Positions 40,363 through 51,228 of a stretch of DNA of 64,000 bases are shown one piece after another (positions within the stretch are counted from its first letter, which is position 1; every line of letters starts with the position of its first letter). Made by a program: the position numbers and the translations under genes. Location: contig NZ_JAJTMY010000001.1 in the NCBI RefSeq assembly GCF_021300615.1, positions 62,001 to 126,000 on the forward strand, read 5' to 3'. The notes beneath the pieces were generated by a model. That model made no database searches and was not told the DNA's origin. It worked only from the letters and a program-made list of their open reading frames with translations. The stretch comes from Helicobacter anatolicus (lineage in GTDB: Bacteria; Campylobacterota; Campylobacteria; Campylobacterales; Helicobacteraceae).

Positions 40363-40767
40363 ATGAATTTCGAGACGCAATTGAAAGCAAAAAAACTTAA
40401 AGTAACTCCACAGAGAATGGCCATATTGAGTACGATTTATCAAAGTGGACATATTGGAATTGAAGAAATTTATGAAAAAATTAAAAAAGATTATCCATCA
40501 ATTTCTTTAGCGACAATTTATAAAAACATCGCTTCGTTACATGAGGCAAATATTTTAAGGGAGGTAAAAGTTCCTTCTCAAAAACAAAAATATGAATTAG
40601 CATGCGAAAAACATCTTCATGTAGCTTGTGAAAAATGTGGTAAGCTTGAGGATGTGTATTTTGATGTTGAAAGTGTACTTAATGAATGCAGTAATGCTAC
40701 AGATTATAAAATTCATGATATGAATGCAATGTTTATTGGTGTTTGCGCAAAATGTGCAAATAGTTAA
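40363..40767 (+). CDS. fur: ferric uptake regulator Fur
   Basis: A 134-residue iron-responsive repressor. The winged HTH is LKVTPQRMAILSTIYQSG and SISLATIYKNIASLHEANIL (the recognition helix). The dimer domain has HLHVACEKCGKLEDVYFD (CxxC) and a second CAKC pair at the C-terminus, forming the structural zinc site. It lacks the His-rich tail of many Fur proteins. The Zur and PerR relatives are alternatives, but the sequence fits Helicobacter Fur. It is convergent with the PAP2 gene, with four bases of overlap. Confidence 0.88.
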   Translation: MNFETQLKAKKLKVTPQRMAILSTIYQSGHIGIEEIYEKIKKDYPSISLATIYKNIASLHEANILREVKVPSQKQKYELACEKHLHVACEKCGKLEDVYFDVESVLNECSNATDYKIHDMNAMFIGVCAKCANS

Positions 40768-41345
40768 AAACTATATTTGATTGTGGCGCTGTACTCTGTA
40801 CCGCCCAATTTGTCTACTCCTATACTAGGTAAAAACACGAGATTTTTATTTTTAGGTTTATATTTTGAGGTAAAAAGCCATCCAAAACTCCATGCAATTG
40901 CTCCTCCTGTAATAACTTGCCATATTGTATGTTTTCTTGCATGTACTCTTGAAGCTGCAGTTGTGATTGCAAGAAGAGTGATGGGGATAGCAGGTTTCCA
41001 GCCGTAGCGATAGTAAACAAAAGCTGCAGCACTAAAAGCGCCTCCAGAATGTCCACTAGGCATCCCCTTATAATCTTCGCAACAAGGACGTTTGGAGAAA
41101 GAAACATCATAACCTTTTTTGTGTGCATATTCAAAACTTCTTTTGATAATTTCAATACTAGCTTGTGTGCTGATTGCTCCAAGCATTAGTTCTCCAAATC
41201 CGCGATAATCTTCTATTCCTAGTGAAACTACACCGACAAAAATTGGCATAAGTGTCAAAACATCTCCGATTTTTTCAAAAGCATCATTGCGTTGCGCGTA
41301 ATTAAATTGTATGATACAAAGTAGGATAAAAAATATTTTTTTCAA
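40764..41345 (-). CDS. PAP2-family phosphatase (possible lipid A phosphatase)
   Basis: A 193-residue protein with signal sequence (KKIFFILLCIIQFNYA) and the three PAP2 motifs: KRSFEYAHKKG with SKRP, MPSGHSGGAF, and SRVHARKHTIWQ (His in the third motif). Family members remove phosphate from undecaprenyl diphosphate, phosphatidylglycerol phosphate or lipid A. Helicobacter lipid A phosphatases LpxE and LpxF belong here; which one this is cannot be decided by eye. Confidence 0.82.
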   Translation of the reverse strand: MKKIFFILLCIIQFNYAQRNDAFEKIGDVLTLMPIFVGVVSLGIEDYRGFGELMLGAISTQASIEIIKRSFEYAHKKGYDVSFSKRPCCEDYKGMPSGHSGGAFSAAAFVYYRYGWKPAIPITLLAITTAASRVHARKHTIWQVITGGAIAWSFGWLFTSKYKPKNKNLVFLPSIGVDKLGGTEYSATIKYSF

Positions 41346-41422
41346 AAATTCATCCTGATAAAAAATTTAGTGCACCATTATATCTAAAAATTGTTGTGCA
41401 AAAAATGGAAATTAAAAGTATG

Positions 41423-41440
41423 ATGGAATAAAAATTGCTT
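41423..41440 (+). promoter_or_regulatory. sigma54 (RpoN) promoter of flgI
   Basis: GG and GC dinucleotides separated by ten bases in TGGAATAAAAATTGCTT match the -24/-12 RpoN pattern (TGGNA-N6-TTGCT). Transcript start would be near 41450, 26 bases before flgI. In this phylum rod, ring and hook genes are commonly RpoN-dependent, and FlgS encoded downstream is the kinase that activates them. Confidence 0.7.
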
Positions 41441-41475
41441 GGTAATACCAAAGATAAATTCTCAAGGATGGAGAA

Positions 41476-42492
41476 ATGAAAAAAATAATCTTAATGGTTT
41501 TATCTATTTTTTGTCTTTTTGGTGAAAAAATAGGAGATATTGCCAATATTGTAGGCGTGCGAGACAATCGTTTGATCGGGTATGGTCTTGTAATTGGCTT
41601 AAATGGCACAGGGGATAAAACAAGCTCAAAATTTACAATGCAGTCTGTGGCAAATATGCTAGAGAGTATGAACATTAAAGTCTCTCCTGAGGATATTAAA
41701 TCTAAAAATGTTGCTGCTGTAATGATTACTGCAACATTACCTCCTTTTGCAAGACAAGGAGATAAGCTTGATATACAAATTGCTTCAATTGGTGATGCAA
41801 AGTCTATTGAAGGGGGAACTTTGGTGCTTACTCCTTTAAGTGCGGTAGATGGGAATATTTATGCAGTTGCACAGGGTAATGTGACTTTAGGAAGTTCAGA
41901 AAATATGTTAAGTGGTGTGATTAGTAATGGTGCTACAGTGGAAAAGGAAGTAGTTTTTGATCTTTATAATAAAAATGGTTTAACCTTGAGTTTAAAGCAA
42001 ACAAATTTTCAAAATGCTATCAAGGTACAAAATATCTTAAATAAAACTTTTGGCGAGGGGTTAGCAAAGGCAATTGATCCTAGAACTATTAAAGTTTTAA
42101 AGCCAGGAGGAATGTCAATTATTGAATTTTTAGCATTGGTGCAAGAAATTAATATTGATTATACAAATCGTGAAAAAATTATCATCGATGAAAAATCTGG
42201 AACAATTGTTGCAGGAGTGGATATTATTGTACATCCAGTGGTGGTAAGTAGTGGTGATTTGACAATTAAAGTAACAAAAGAATATTTAGATGAAAAAGAT
42301 TCTCAAAAAATTGACAATGACACATTGTTGAATCCAAATTATAATTTGATTAGTGCAAATGGAAAACCTACAACGATTTCAAGCGTGGTGCGCGCATTGC
42401 AAAAAATGGGAGTAAAACCAAAAACGATGATTTCAATCTTAGGTGCAATGAAACAAAGTGGTGCAATTAGTGCAGAAATTGAGGTGCTTTAA
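41476..42492 (+). CDS. flgI: flagellar P-ring protein FlgI
   Basis: A 338-residue periplasmic protein that forms the P ring round the rod. Signal peptide [16 protein letters not shown], then [59 protein letters not shown] and the C-terminal region DVIVHPVV-like ([15 protein letters not shown]). Last residues overlap flgJ by one base. Confidence 0.96.
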   Translation: MKKIILMVLSIFCLFGEKIGDIANIVGVRDNRLIGYGLVIGLNGTGDKTSSKFTMQSVANMLESMNIKVSPEDIKSKNVAAVMITATLPPFARQGDKLDIQIASIGDAKSIEGGTLVLTPLSAVDGNIYAVAQGNVTLGSSENMLSGVISNGATVEKEVVFDLYNKNGLTLSLKQTNFQNAIKVQNILNKTFGEGLAKAIDPRTIKVLKPGGMSIIEFLALVQEINIDYTNREKIIIDEKSGTIVAGVDIIVHPVVVSSGDLTIKVTKEYLDEKDSQKIDNDTLLNPNYNLISANGKPTTISSVVRALQKMGVKPKTMISILGAMKQSGAISAEIEVL

Positions 42493-42791
42493 TGCGTGTT
42501 GATGTGTCTTCTAGTTTGATGGCAAGTGTGGTAAATAAAAATCTAAAACCAAATCTGAATGCAAGTGATGAAAAATTAAAAGAACAAACAGATGCTTTTG
42601 AATCTTTGATTTTAAAAACCTTGCTAGATACCGCTTTAAAACTTGAAAATCCGCTTTATCCAAAAGAAGCAGGCAATGAGATTTATCAAAGTATGTATAA
42701 AGATACTTTGGCTAATAATTTAAGTGGAAGTTTTGGCTATAGTCAATTGCTTTTTGATTTCTTGAAAGAACAGCAGGCGGGAAAAAGATGA
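42492..42791 (+). CDS. flgJ: FlgJ-like rod-binding protein (N-terminal domain only)
   Basis: A 99-residue protein matching the rod-capping half of Flg[21 protein letters not shown], then [20 protein letters not shown]. The muramidase domain of enterobacterial FlgJ is missing, the common state in Campylobacterota, where a separate enzyme would open the wall. It overlaps flgS by four bases. Confidence 0.88.
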   Translation: MRVDVSSSLMASVVNKNLKPNLNASDEKLKEQTDAFESLILKTLLDTALKLENPLYPKEAGNEIYQSMYKDTLANNLSGSFGYSQLLFDFLKEQQAGKR

Positions 42792-43813
42792 AGCAAAAAA
42801 TTGGCGAGGAAGAAAGTGTCATTAGTAATGAATTATTAAATAGTTTTGATGCAAAAGATAAGCAAGAACTTTTGGATTTACTTAATGAATTTATTTTACA
42901 AAGTTATAGAATAGAAAAAGAGTTTAAAGATTACAAGTCTTTGTATGAAGGGGTTATTGAGATTATGCCCCAAGCAATTTGGGTGTTTAATGATAATGGC
43001 AGTATTTTTTATCGTAATACACAAGCTAAACAACTTCAAGAGATTTTGGCAAATCTTTCAGATTTTCCTCAAGAAATTGATTATAAAAAAAAGACTTATT
43101 TGGTACAAGGTAATGTGTTAGAAAATAAGCAAATTATTACAGCCACAGACATTACTGTGCAAAAGCGTCAAGAAAGATTGGCAGCTATGGGACAGATTTC
43201 TGCGCATCTAGCCCATGAAATACGAAATCCTATTGGATCAATTTCTCTGCTTGCCGCGACACTTTTAAAAAAGGTGGATACTGCTACAAAACCTATTATT
43301 TTTGAATTACAAAAATCGCTTTATCGTGTAGAGCGGCAAATCAAGGCTACTTTACTATTTTCCAGAGGTTTAAATATTACACGGGAGAATTATTATTTAA
43401 TGGATTTGCAACAAGAGCTTATGATGATTGTTGATCAATATACTTACACCAAAGAAATTTTTGTGCGTTATGATTTTATAGATTCTATGGTGAATTTTGA
43501 TTTTGATTTGATGGGCATTGTTTTGCAAAATTTTATTTATAACGCTATTGATGCAATTGAGGATGGGGATTGTGAAAGTGGGAAGATAAAAATTTGGACA
43601 GAAAAAAAGAAAGATGAGCTATATTTTTTTATACAAGATAATGGAAGGGCTATTGAGAATAAAAATGTTTTATTTGAGCCATTTGAAACGACGAAATTTA
43701 AGGGAAATGGCTTAGGGTTAGCATTAAGCTTACAGATTGTTGAAGCGCATGGAGGGTATATTGAGCTATTTGATGAAGAAAAAAAGATTTTTAAGATTAT
43801 GATTAAACAATAA
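42788..43813 (+). CDS. flgS: flagellar two-component sensor kinase FlgS
   Basis: A 341-residue soluble NtrB-like histidine kinase that phosphorylates FlgR to activate RpoN-dependent flagellar genes. A short PAS-like part ([20 protein letters not shown]) precedes the phospho-acceptor [18 protein letters not shown] (His), then the ATPase N box [16 protein letters not shown]1 FIQDNGRAI and G2 [10 protein letters not shown]. No transmembrane helix, as expected for a sensor of the export apparatus. It forms one unit with flgI and flgJ. Confidence 0.92.
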   Translation: MKQKIGEEESVISNELLNSFDAKDKQELLDLLNEFILQSYRIEKEFKDYKSLYEGVIEIMPQAIWVFNDNGSIFYRNTQAKQLQEILANLSDFPQEIDYKKKTYLVQGNVLENKQIITATDITVQKRQERLAAMGQISAHLAHEIRNPIGSISLLAATLLKKVDTATKPIIFELQKSLYRVERQIKATLLFSRGLNITRENYYLMDLQQELMMIVDQYTYTKEIFVRYDFIDSMVNFDFDLMGIVLQNFIYNAIDAIEDGDCESGKIKIWTEKKKDELYFFIQDNGRAIENKNVLFEPFETTKFKGNGLGLALSLQIVEAHGGYIELFDEEKKIFKIMIKQ

Positions 43814-43841
43814 GGCTTTTTATTATAAATACTTAAAAATC

Positions 43842-43850
43842 TGTTAGAAT
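43842..43850 (+). promoter_or_regulatory. candidate extended -10 promoter of gdhA
   Basis: TGTTAGAAT (TGn plus TAGAAT) lies 33 bases before gdhA, in the 70-base gap after flgS. No -35 box matches well. Confidence 0.42.
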
Positions 43851-43880
43851 CAAAAACATTTAAACGAATTTGAGGAGTAG

Positions 43881-45239
<1,359 letters not shown>

Positions 45240-45243
45240 AAAA

Positions 45244-45894
45244 ATGGATTTTTCATTTATTGTTACGCATGTTCCATTATTTTTGAAAGCATTGTTGCTT
45301 ACATTAAAGATTTCTTTTTTTGGAATTTTAGGGGCAATTATGCTTGGATTACTGGTTAGTTTTATAGTTTTTTATAGGGTGAAATATTTTTATGGTCTTG
45401 CAAAATTTTACATTGAGCTTTCGCGAAACACTCCATTACTAATTCATCTCTTTTTTTTGTACTACGGATTGGCACAGGTAGGTATTAAAATCGAAGCTTA
45501 TTATTGTGCGATTATTGGATTGATTTTTTTGGGTGGCAGTTATATGGCAGAAAGTTTTAGAATTGGTTTGGAAGCCGTATCTAAAATACAAATAGAAAGT
45601 GCTAAAGCATTGGGGTTAAGTACAAGGCAGATTCTAACTTTTGTTATTTTTCCTCAATCCTTGCTTTATACGTTACCATCTTTGGGGGCTAATGTGATTT
45701 TTTTGTTGAAAGAGACTTCTGTGGTGAGCGCAATTGCATTGGCAGATATTGTTTTTGTGACAAAGGATTTGATTGGTACTTATTATAAAACTACAGAGAC
45801 ATTGCTAGTTTTAATTATTATTTATTTAGTGGTCTTATTGCCACTTTCTTTATTGTTTTTTTGGTTTGAAAAAAGATATAAAAGGATTTTATAG
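45244..45894 (+). CDS. polar amino-acid ABC transporter permease 1
   Basis: A 216-residue inner-membrane permease of the HisM/GlnP family, with about five helices. The N-terminal half has FLKALLLTLKISFFGILGAI, then ELSRNTPLLIHLFFLYYGL; the EAA loop is ESAKALGLSTRQILTFVIFP. Four bases after gdhA. It pairs with the next permease and with GlnQ-like ATPase; substrate (probably glutamine or another polar amino acid) inferred. Confidence 0.9.
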   Translation: MDFSFIVTHVPLFLKALLLTLKISFFGILGAIMLGLLVSFIVFYRVKYFYGLAKFYIELSRNTPLLIHLFFLYYGLAQVGIKIEAYYCAIIGLIFLGGSYMAESFRIGLEAVSKIQIESAKALGLSTRQILTFVIFPQSLLYTLPSLGANVIFLLKETSVVSAIALADIVFVTKDLIGTYYKTTETLLVLIIIYLVVLLPLSLLFFWFEKRYKRIL

Positions 45895-46550
45895 TGGAGG
45901 TTTTGTGGGATTTTAATGTGTGGCTTCGCCTTTTTGAGGGGGTGAAAAATACACTATATATTTCATTTATTGCAATTTTTATTTCTATTGTTGGAGGTTT
46001 TTTACTTGGTTTGTTTATGCAGAGTAAATGGGTATTGATAAGAGGGGTTTGTCGTTTATATCTAGAAGCTATTAGAATCATACCTCTTATTGCATGGCTA
46101 TTTGTTGTGTATTTTGGTCTTGCACAATATTTTAGTTTAGGGGCATTGCAATCAAGTATTTTGGTTTTTAGTTTGTGGGGGATTGCAGAAGCAGGGGACC
46201 TGGTAAGAGGTGCAATGAGTGCAGTTCCAGTACATCAGACAGAGAGTGCTAGGGCATTGGGATTAGATGCAATGCAGATAAAAATTTTTATTGTGATTCC
46301 ACAGGCAGTTTTGCAGCTGTTGCCCTCAAGTCTTAATCTTTTTACACGTATGATTAAAACTACAGCATTGGTGTCTTTAATTGGTGTAGTGGATTTGTTG
46401 AAAGTAGGGCAGCAGATTATTGAGACAAAAAGTTTAGAATCCCCTATGATAAGTTTTTGGATTTATGGATTAATTTTTGTGATTTATTTTTTATTGTGCT
46501 ATTGCCTTTCTTTTTTAGGTGAGCAATTAGAAAAACGAATAAAAAATTAG
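45894..46550 (+). CDS. polar amino-acid ABC transporter permease 2
   Basis: A 218-residue partner permease. It begins with a GTG (GTGGAGGTT) overlapping the first permease by one base. It has LFEGVKNTLYISFIAIFISI, then EAIRIIPLIAWLFVVYFGL and the EAA loop ESARALGLDAMQIKIFIVIP. Two different permeases of similar size indicate a heterodimeric channel. Confidence 0.9.
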   Translation: MEVLWDFNVWLRLFEGVKNTLYISFIAIFISIVGGFLLGLFMQSKWVLIRGVCRLYLEAIRIIPLIAWLFVVYFGLAQYFSLGALQSSILVFSLWGIAEAGDLVRGAMSAVPVHQTESARALGLDAMQIKIFIVIPQAVLQLLPSSLNLFTRMIKTTALVSLIGVVDLLKVGQQIIETKSLESPMISFWIYGLIFVIYFLLCYCLSFLGEQLEKRIKN

Positions 46551-46559
46551 GATGGAAAT

Positions 46560-47297
46560 ATGTCAATAATTTTGGAGACAAGAAATTTAAAAAAAGTTTA
46601 TGCAAATCATAATGTTGTGTTAGATGGCATTAATGTACAGGTAAAAAAAGGTGAAGTAGTTGTTATTTTGGGACCTAGCGGATGTGGGAAAAGTACTTTT
46701 TTGAGATGTCTGAACGGGCTTGAAGATATTCAAGGTGGTGAAATTTTGCTAAATCAAAAAGTTTTGAATTTACAAAAAGATTGGCATGATGTGCGTCAAA
46801 AGGTTGGTATGGTTTTTCAAAATTATGAGCTTTTTCCTCATATGAATGTTTTGGAAAATATTTTATTGGCCCCCTTAAAGGTGCAAAAAAGAAAACGAAG
46901 TGAGGTTCAGGAAAAGGCTGTGGAAATCTTAGCACGCATGGGACTAAAAGATAGGCTTTATGCTATGCCAAAACAATTGAGTGGTGGGCAAAAACAAAGA
47001 GTAGCGATAGCTAGAGCGTTGTGTACAAATCCAGAAATTTTGCTTTTAGATGAGATTACAGCATCTTTGGATCCTGAGATGGTAAAAGAAGTGTTAGATA
47101 TAGTTTTAGAGCTTGCAAAAGAGGGAATGACAATGATTATCGTGACACATGAAATTAAATTTGCAAGTTTGATTGCGGATAGAATCTTATTTTTTGAAGG
47201 GGGGAGGGTGTTGGCAGATATGGCGCCAGATGATTTTTTTTCGCAAAAAGAAAATGAACGCATTAAGAGATTTTTAAATATTTTTGATTTTCAATAA
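46560..47297 (+). CDS. glnQ: polar amino-acid ABC transporter ATP-binding protein (GlnQ-like)
   Basis: A 245-residue ATPase: Walker A ILGPSGCGKSTFLRCLNGLE, Q loop MVFQNYELFPHMNVLENI, signature LSGGQKQRVAIARALCTNPE, Walker B ILLLDEITASLDPEM (the Glu is followed by Ile, as in GlnQ-type proteins with DE plus an A-S-LDPE end), and switch His in VTHEIKFA. It lies between the permeases and the binding protein. Confidence 0.92.
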   Translation: MSIILETRNLKKVYANHNVVLDGINVQVKKGEVVVILGPSGCGKSTFLRCLNGLEDIQGGEILLNQKVLNLQKDWHDVRQKVGMVFQNYELFPHMNVLENILLAPLKVQKRKRSEVQEKAVEILARMGLKDRLYAMPKQLSGGQKQRVAIARALCTNPEILLLDEITASLDPEMVKEVLDIVLELAKEGMTMIIVTHEIKFASLIADRILFFEGGRVLADMAPDDFFSQKENERIKRFLNIFDFQ

Positions 47298-47345
47298 TTT
47301 GTGTAAAATTTGATTTTTGTTATTAAAATTAATAAAGGATATATA

Positions 47346-48167
47346 ATGAAAAAGATTAATATAATAATAGCAATTTTTGCAAGTATGTTTTTTTGGGGTT
47401 GCTCAAATGGGGATCATCAAGAAAATGGAATGCTAGAAAATATAAAAAAAAGAGGAGTGCTTAAAGTAGGGGTTTTTAGTGATAAACCACCTTTTGGGTA
47501 TGTGAATGAGCAAGGGGAATTTGATGGTTTTGATGTATATATTTCTAAAAAGATTGCAAAAGATCTTTTGGGTGAAAAAGGAAAGGTGGAATTCATTCCC
47601 GTGGAAGCAGCAGCTAGGGTGGAGTTTTTAAAATCAAATAAAGTAGATTTGATTATGGCAAATTTTACAAAAACAAAAGAGAGAGAGGCGGTTGTAGATT
47701 TTGCAAAACCTTATATGAAAGTATCTCTAGGAGTGGTATCTAAAGAAGGAAAAATCAAAGATATTTCGCAATTAAAGGGGCAAAAACTTATTGTTGATAA
47801 GGGGACTACAGCAGATTTTTACTTTACAAAAAATCATCCTGAAATTGAGTTATTAAAATACGATCAAAACACAGAGGCATTTTTGGCATTAAAATCTCAT
47901 AGAGGTGTGGCATTGGCCCATGATAATACTCTACTTTTTGCATGGGCAAGGTTAAATACACCTTTTATGGTGGGGATTGATGTTTTGGGAGATGAAGAGG
48001 TAATTGCACCTGCGATAAAAAAGGGCAATAAAGATTTTTTGGATTGGTTGGATCAAGAGATAGATAAACTTACTAAAGATGGTTTTATGCAAGAAGCATA
48101 TGATGTGACATTAAAACCTATGTATGGTGTTGATATTAAGTCAGAATCTGTGATTTTTGAAAAATAA
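47346..48167 (+). CDS. glnH: amino-acid ABC transporter substrate-binding lipoprotein
   Basis: A 273-residue type II periplasmic binding protein. Start at 47346 (AAAGGATATATA before ATG), not at 47310. Signal peptide with lipobox FFWGC; then GVLKVGVFSDKPPFGYVNEQ, GEFDGFDVYISKKIA, KVDLIMANFTKTKEREAVVD and the hinge GTTADFYFTKNHPE. The GlnH/HisJ/Cys-binding types look alike, so the ligand is not certain. Confidence 0.88.
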   Translation: MKKINIIIAIFASMFFWGCSNGDHQENGMLENIKKRGVLKVGVFSDKPPFGYVNEQGEFDGFDVYISKKIAKDLLGEKGKVEFIPVEAAARVEFLKSNKVDLIMANFTKTKEREAVVDFAKPYMKVSLGVVSKEGKIKDISQLKGQKLIVDKGTTADFYFTKNHPEIELLKYDQNTEAFLALKSHRGVALAHDNTLLFAWARLNTPFMVGIDVLGDEEVIAPAIKKGNKDFLDWLDQEIDKLTKDGFMQEAYDVTLKPMYGVDIKSESVIFEK

Positions 48168-48184
48168 GAAAAAATAGATATAAT
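48157..48184 (+). promoter_or_regulatory. candidate promoter of the outer-membrane protein gene
   Basis: TTGAAA, 16-base spacer, TATAAT; the -35 box overlaps the glnH stop. Transcript start near 48191, 22 bases before the next ATG. This makes the barrel gene partly independent of the transporter operon. Confidence 0.55.
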
Positions 48185-48212
48185 TAGCTCTAACACCCAA
48201 TAAAGGATAAAA

Positions 48213-48698
48213 ATGAAAAAGATTATACTTGGTTTTACATTATTTGCAAGTAGTGTTTTTGGTGTGCATTTGGGGAATTTTCAAATCACTCCTGAAATTG
48301 GTGGAAATATTGGTTATGAGGATACTTCACATACAAAATTTACTTATGGTGGTTATACAAGAATTTGGCTTGGAGTTTCTAGATTTGTAATTGCCCCTCA
48401 AGTAAAATATGATGTAATGTATCAAACAAAGAGTGTTTTTAAGAATTTACAAGTTGGTGGCTTGCTTGGTTTTGAAGTACCTGTGATTCCTATTACTCCT
48501 TACATTGGTGCAAGTTGGTCAACATTTTACAATATAGGATTAGGGGATACTGCGGCATTGAATTATGGTATCAAGCTCGATGTTCCATTGATTCCATTTC
48601 TTACAATTGGTATAGATGGTGTGTATCAGGCACCAAAAGCTGGTGGTAGTCGTTTTAGTATGAATCGTATTGGCGTGACACTTGGTCTTGCATTTTAA
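48213..48698 (+). CDS. small outer-membrane beta-barrel protein
   Basis: 161 residues: signal peptide MKKIILGFTLFASSVFGVH, then alternating strands (GNFQITPEIGGNIGYEDTSH, YTRIWLGVSRFVIAPQVKYD, NYGIKLDVPLIPFLTIGIDG) and a C-terminal Phe (GVTLGLAF), the signature recognised by BamA. Probably eight strands. Function unknown; similar small barrels occur in Helicobacter and Campylobacter. It overlaps the ubiD start by one base. Confidence 0.78.
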   Translation: MKKIILGFTLFASSVFGVHLGNFQITPEIGGNIGYEDTSHTKFTYGGYTRIWLGVSRFVIAPQVKYDVMYQTKSVFKNLQVGGLLGFEVPVIPITPYIGASWSTFYNIGLGDTAALNYGIKLDVPLIPFLTIGIDGVYQAPKAGGSRFSMNRIGVTLGLAF

Positions 48699-50548
48699 TG
48701 CTACAAGATTTTTTAGATCTATTTCATAAAAATGATCAGTTAAGGGTTATTGATTATCCCTTAGATGTTTATCTTGAAATTCCTCATCTGGCGTATTTAG
48801 AAGCAAAAAAGCCAGATGGAGGAAAAGCACTTTTGTTTACAAATCCTATTAATAAAAAAGAAAATAAAAAATTTGATATTCCAGTTTTGATGAATCTATT
48901 TGGTTCTCCAAAGAGAGTAGAATTGATTTTTAAGCAAACAGGTGAAGAGATCGCAAAAGATATTAACGCACTCTTGGAGTTTCGTCCCCCAAAAAATTTA
49001 AAAGAGTTTTTTGGTAAATTTAATCAAATGGCAAATTTGCGACATATTTTTCCTAAAAAAAGAAGATTTTTTAAACCAGATTTTCAGGAGATAATTTATC
49101 AAGGACAAGATGTTGATCTTTATAAATTACCTATTTTGACAACTTGGGAAAATGATGCTGCTCCTTTTATTACAATGGGACAGATTTATACACAAAGTCT
49201 TGATGGAACAAAAAAAAATTTAGGTATGTATCGCTTGCAAATTTATGATAAAAATCATTTAGGTTTGCATTGGCAAATTCATAAAGATGGACAACATTTT
49301 TTTAATGAATATAAAATGGCGGGCAAAAAAATGCCTGTAAGTATTGCTTTAGGTGGTGATCCACTTTATACTTGGTGTGGGCAAGCACCACTGCCTTATG
49401 GGATGTATGAGTTGATGCTTTATGGATTTATTAGAAAAAAGAGTGCGCAGGTGGCACAATGTTTTAGCAATCCTTTGTATGTGCCTAGCGATGTAGATAT
49501 TGTGATTGAGGGCTGGGTAGATCCTAATATTATGCGTTTAGAAGGACCTTTTGGGGATCATACAGGGTTTTATACACCTATTGAACCTTATCCGGTTTTG
49601 GAGGTCAGTGCGATTACGATGAAAAAAAATCCAATTTTTCCTGCTACGGTGGTAGGAAAACCACCTTTGGAGGATAAATATATGGGGGCATTAACTGAGC
49701 GGATTTTTCTTCCTTTGTTGCAAAAAACTGCTCATGGTTTGCTGGATTATTTTATGCCAGAAAATGGAGTATTTCATAATTTAATTTTTGCAAAAGTTGA
49801 TGCTAAATACACAGGACATGCCAAGCAATTAATGCATAGTTTTTGGGGTGTAGGACAAATGAGTTTTGTAAAGCATGCAATTTTTGTAGGTAAGGACGCT
49901 CCTAGTTTTAGTGACTATGAAGCATTATCAATGTATATTTTAGATCGTTTTGATGTGAAAAATTTGATAATTAGTGAAGGAGTGTGTGATGCTCTTGATC
50001 ATTCTTCTAATGATTTTGCTTATGGTGGAAAGCTTGGTGTAGATGCTACACAAGGTATATGTAAGCGGGATTTTATTCTTAGAGATTCACAAGATTTATT
50101 ATTTGCATTGCAGAAAAATATACCTGAGGTTATAGATTTGCAGCAATATTTTATTGATAGCAATACGCCTATTTGTGTAGTGGGAATCAAAAAAGATCAA
50201 GTGAGTGTTTTAGAATTGTTAAAAAAGATTGATCAAGAAATCTTATATTCCCTAGGGATTGTGTTTTTTGTAGATTATTATAAAAATGATTTAAAGAATC
50301 CTTATATGTTGATTTGGCGGATTACAAATAATATTGATGCAAAGAGGGATTTGCAAATTATGGAAAAAACCTTGTTTGTTGATGCGACAGATAAAGGAGT
50401 TATGGATGGATATCATAGAGAATGGCCTAAGGAGACGGATTGTACACCTAGTGTATTGCAAAATTTAAAATCCTATGGGGTGTTAGAAGGGGTTAGTGAG
50501 AAAATGCTAAAAAAATTCCATATTTGCGGATTTAAAAAGGAAGAATGA
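48698..50548 (+). CDS. ubiD: UbiD-family decarboxylase
   Basis: A 616-residue prenylated-FMN-dependent decarboxylase. Features are LNKLPILTTWENDA-like sequence (YKLPILTTWENDAAPFI), NLGMYRLQIYDKNHLGLHW, the conserved Glu-Arg-Glu network around IVIEGWVDPNIMRLEGPFGD (ending in HTGFY) and GKPPLEDKYMGALTERIFLP. Known members act on 4-hydroxy-3-polyprenylbenzoate; in this phylum, which uses futalosine-derived menaquinone, homologues may decarboxylate the naphthoate intermediate. A UbiX partner is not in the window. Confidence 0.9.
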   Translation: MLQDFLDLFHKNDQLRVIDYPLDVYLEIPHLAYLEAKKPDGGKALLFTNPINKKENKKFDIPVLMNLFGSPKRVELIFKQTGEEIAKDINALLEFRPPKNLKEFFGKFNQMANLRHIFPKKRRFFKPDFQEIIYQGQDVDLYKLPILTTWENDAAPFITMGQIYTQSLDGTKKNLGMYRLQIYDKNHLGLHWQIHKDGQHFFNEYKMAGKKMPVSIALGGDPLYTWCGQAPLPYGMYELMLYGFIRKKSAQVAQCFSNPLYVPSDVDIVIEGWVDPNIMRLEGPFGDHTGFYTPIEPYPVLEVSAITMKKNPIFPATVVGKPPLEDKYMGALTERIFLPLLQKTAHGLLDYFMPENGVFHNLIFAKVDAKYTGHAKQLMHSFWGVGQMSFVKHAIFVGKDAPSFSDYEALSMYILDRFDVKNLIISEGVCDALDHSSNDFAYGGKLGVDATQGICKRDFILRDSQDLLFALQKNIPEVIDLQQYFIDSNTPICVVGIKKDQVSVLELLKKIDQEILYSLGIVFFVDYYKNDLKNPYMLIWRITNNIDAKRDLQIMEKTLFVDATDKGVMDGYHREWPKETDCTPSVLQNLKSYGVLEGVSEKMLKKFHICGFKKEE

Positions 50549-51228
50549 TGCAGGGATTGAGAGAAAAATTAGACTTTGTTTTACAAAAAATTGAGCGTGC
50601 TAGAATTGCGTATAGTCGACATCATATCATTAAACTTGTGGCAGTTTCAAAATATAGCGAAGTAGAAAAAATTACAGAGCTTTATCATTGTGGTCAAAGA
50701 GCTTTTGGGGAAAATAAAGTTCAGGATTTAAGAGATAAAAAGCAAGAAATGACACTTTTTCCAATTGAATGGCATTTTATTGGAAATCTTCAACGCAATA
50801 AAATTAATCTCTTGCTAGATCTTAATCCTTTTTTAATACATTCTGTAGATAGTTTAGAATTGGCACAAGAAATTGAAAAAAAATGTGCTTTACAAAACAA
50901 AAGTGTTCGTATTTTATTACAGGTTAATAGTTCTTATGAAGAAAGTAAAAGTGGTGTGTCACCAGAAGAATGCGTGGAGGTTTATCATCAGATTTTGCAA
51001 AAATGTCCACATTTGAAATTAGAAGGATTGATGTGCATGGGTGCACATAGCATAAAGATTGATGCAATTGAAAAATCTTTTAAAATCACCAAAGATTTAT
51101 TTGATTCTTTACAGGGTGTTGGCGCAAAGACACTTTCTATGGGGATGAGTAATGATTATGAAATTGCCATTGCTAATGGTGCAAATTTATTACGTATCGG
51201 ATCTGAAATTTTTAAAAGTTCATTTTGA
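50545..51228 (+). CDS. yggS: YggS-family PLP homeostasis protein
   Basis: A 227-residue alanine-racemase-fold protein that binds PLP and controls cofactor and amino-acid balance. The cofactor lysine is in LVAVSKYSEVEKI; then RAFGENKVQDLRDKK, EWHFIGNLQRNKI, SVDSLELAQEI and SMGMSNDYEIAIANGANLLR with IGSEIF. ATG at 50545 overlaps the ubiD stop; ATG at 50548 is better spaced from AAGGA and may be the true start. Confidence 0.93.
   Translation: MMQGLREKLDFVLQKIERARIAYSRHHIIKLVAVSKYSEVEKITELYHCGQRAFGENKVQDLRDKKQEMTLFPIEWHFIGNLQRNKINLLLDLNPFLIHSVDSLELAQEIEKKCALQNKSVRILLQVNSSYEESKSGVSPEECVEVYHQILQKCPHLKLEGLMCMGAHSIKIDAIEKSFKITKDLFDSLQGVGAKTLSMGMSNDYEIAIANGANLLRIGSEIFKSSF

Noticed and set aside
40820-41182. 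120-residue frame antisense-shifted within the PAP2 gene
   Set aside because: It is a frame-shifted shadow on the same strand; all PAP2 motifs are in the other frame.
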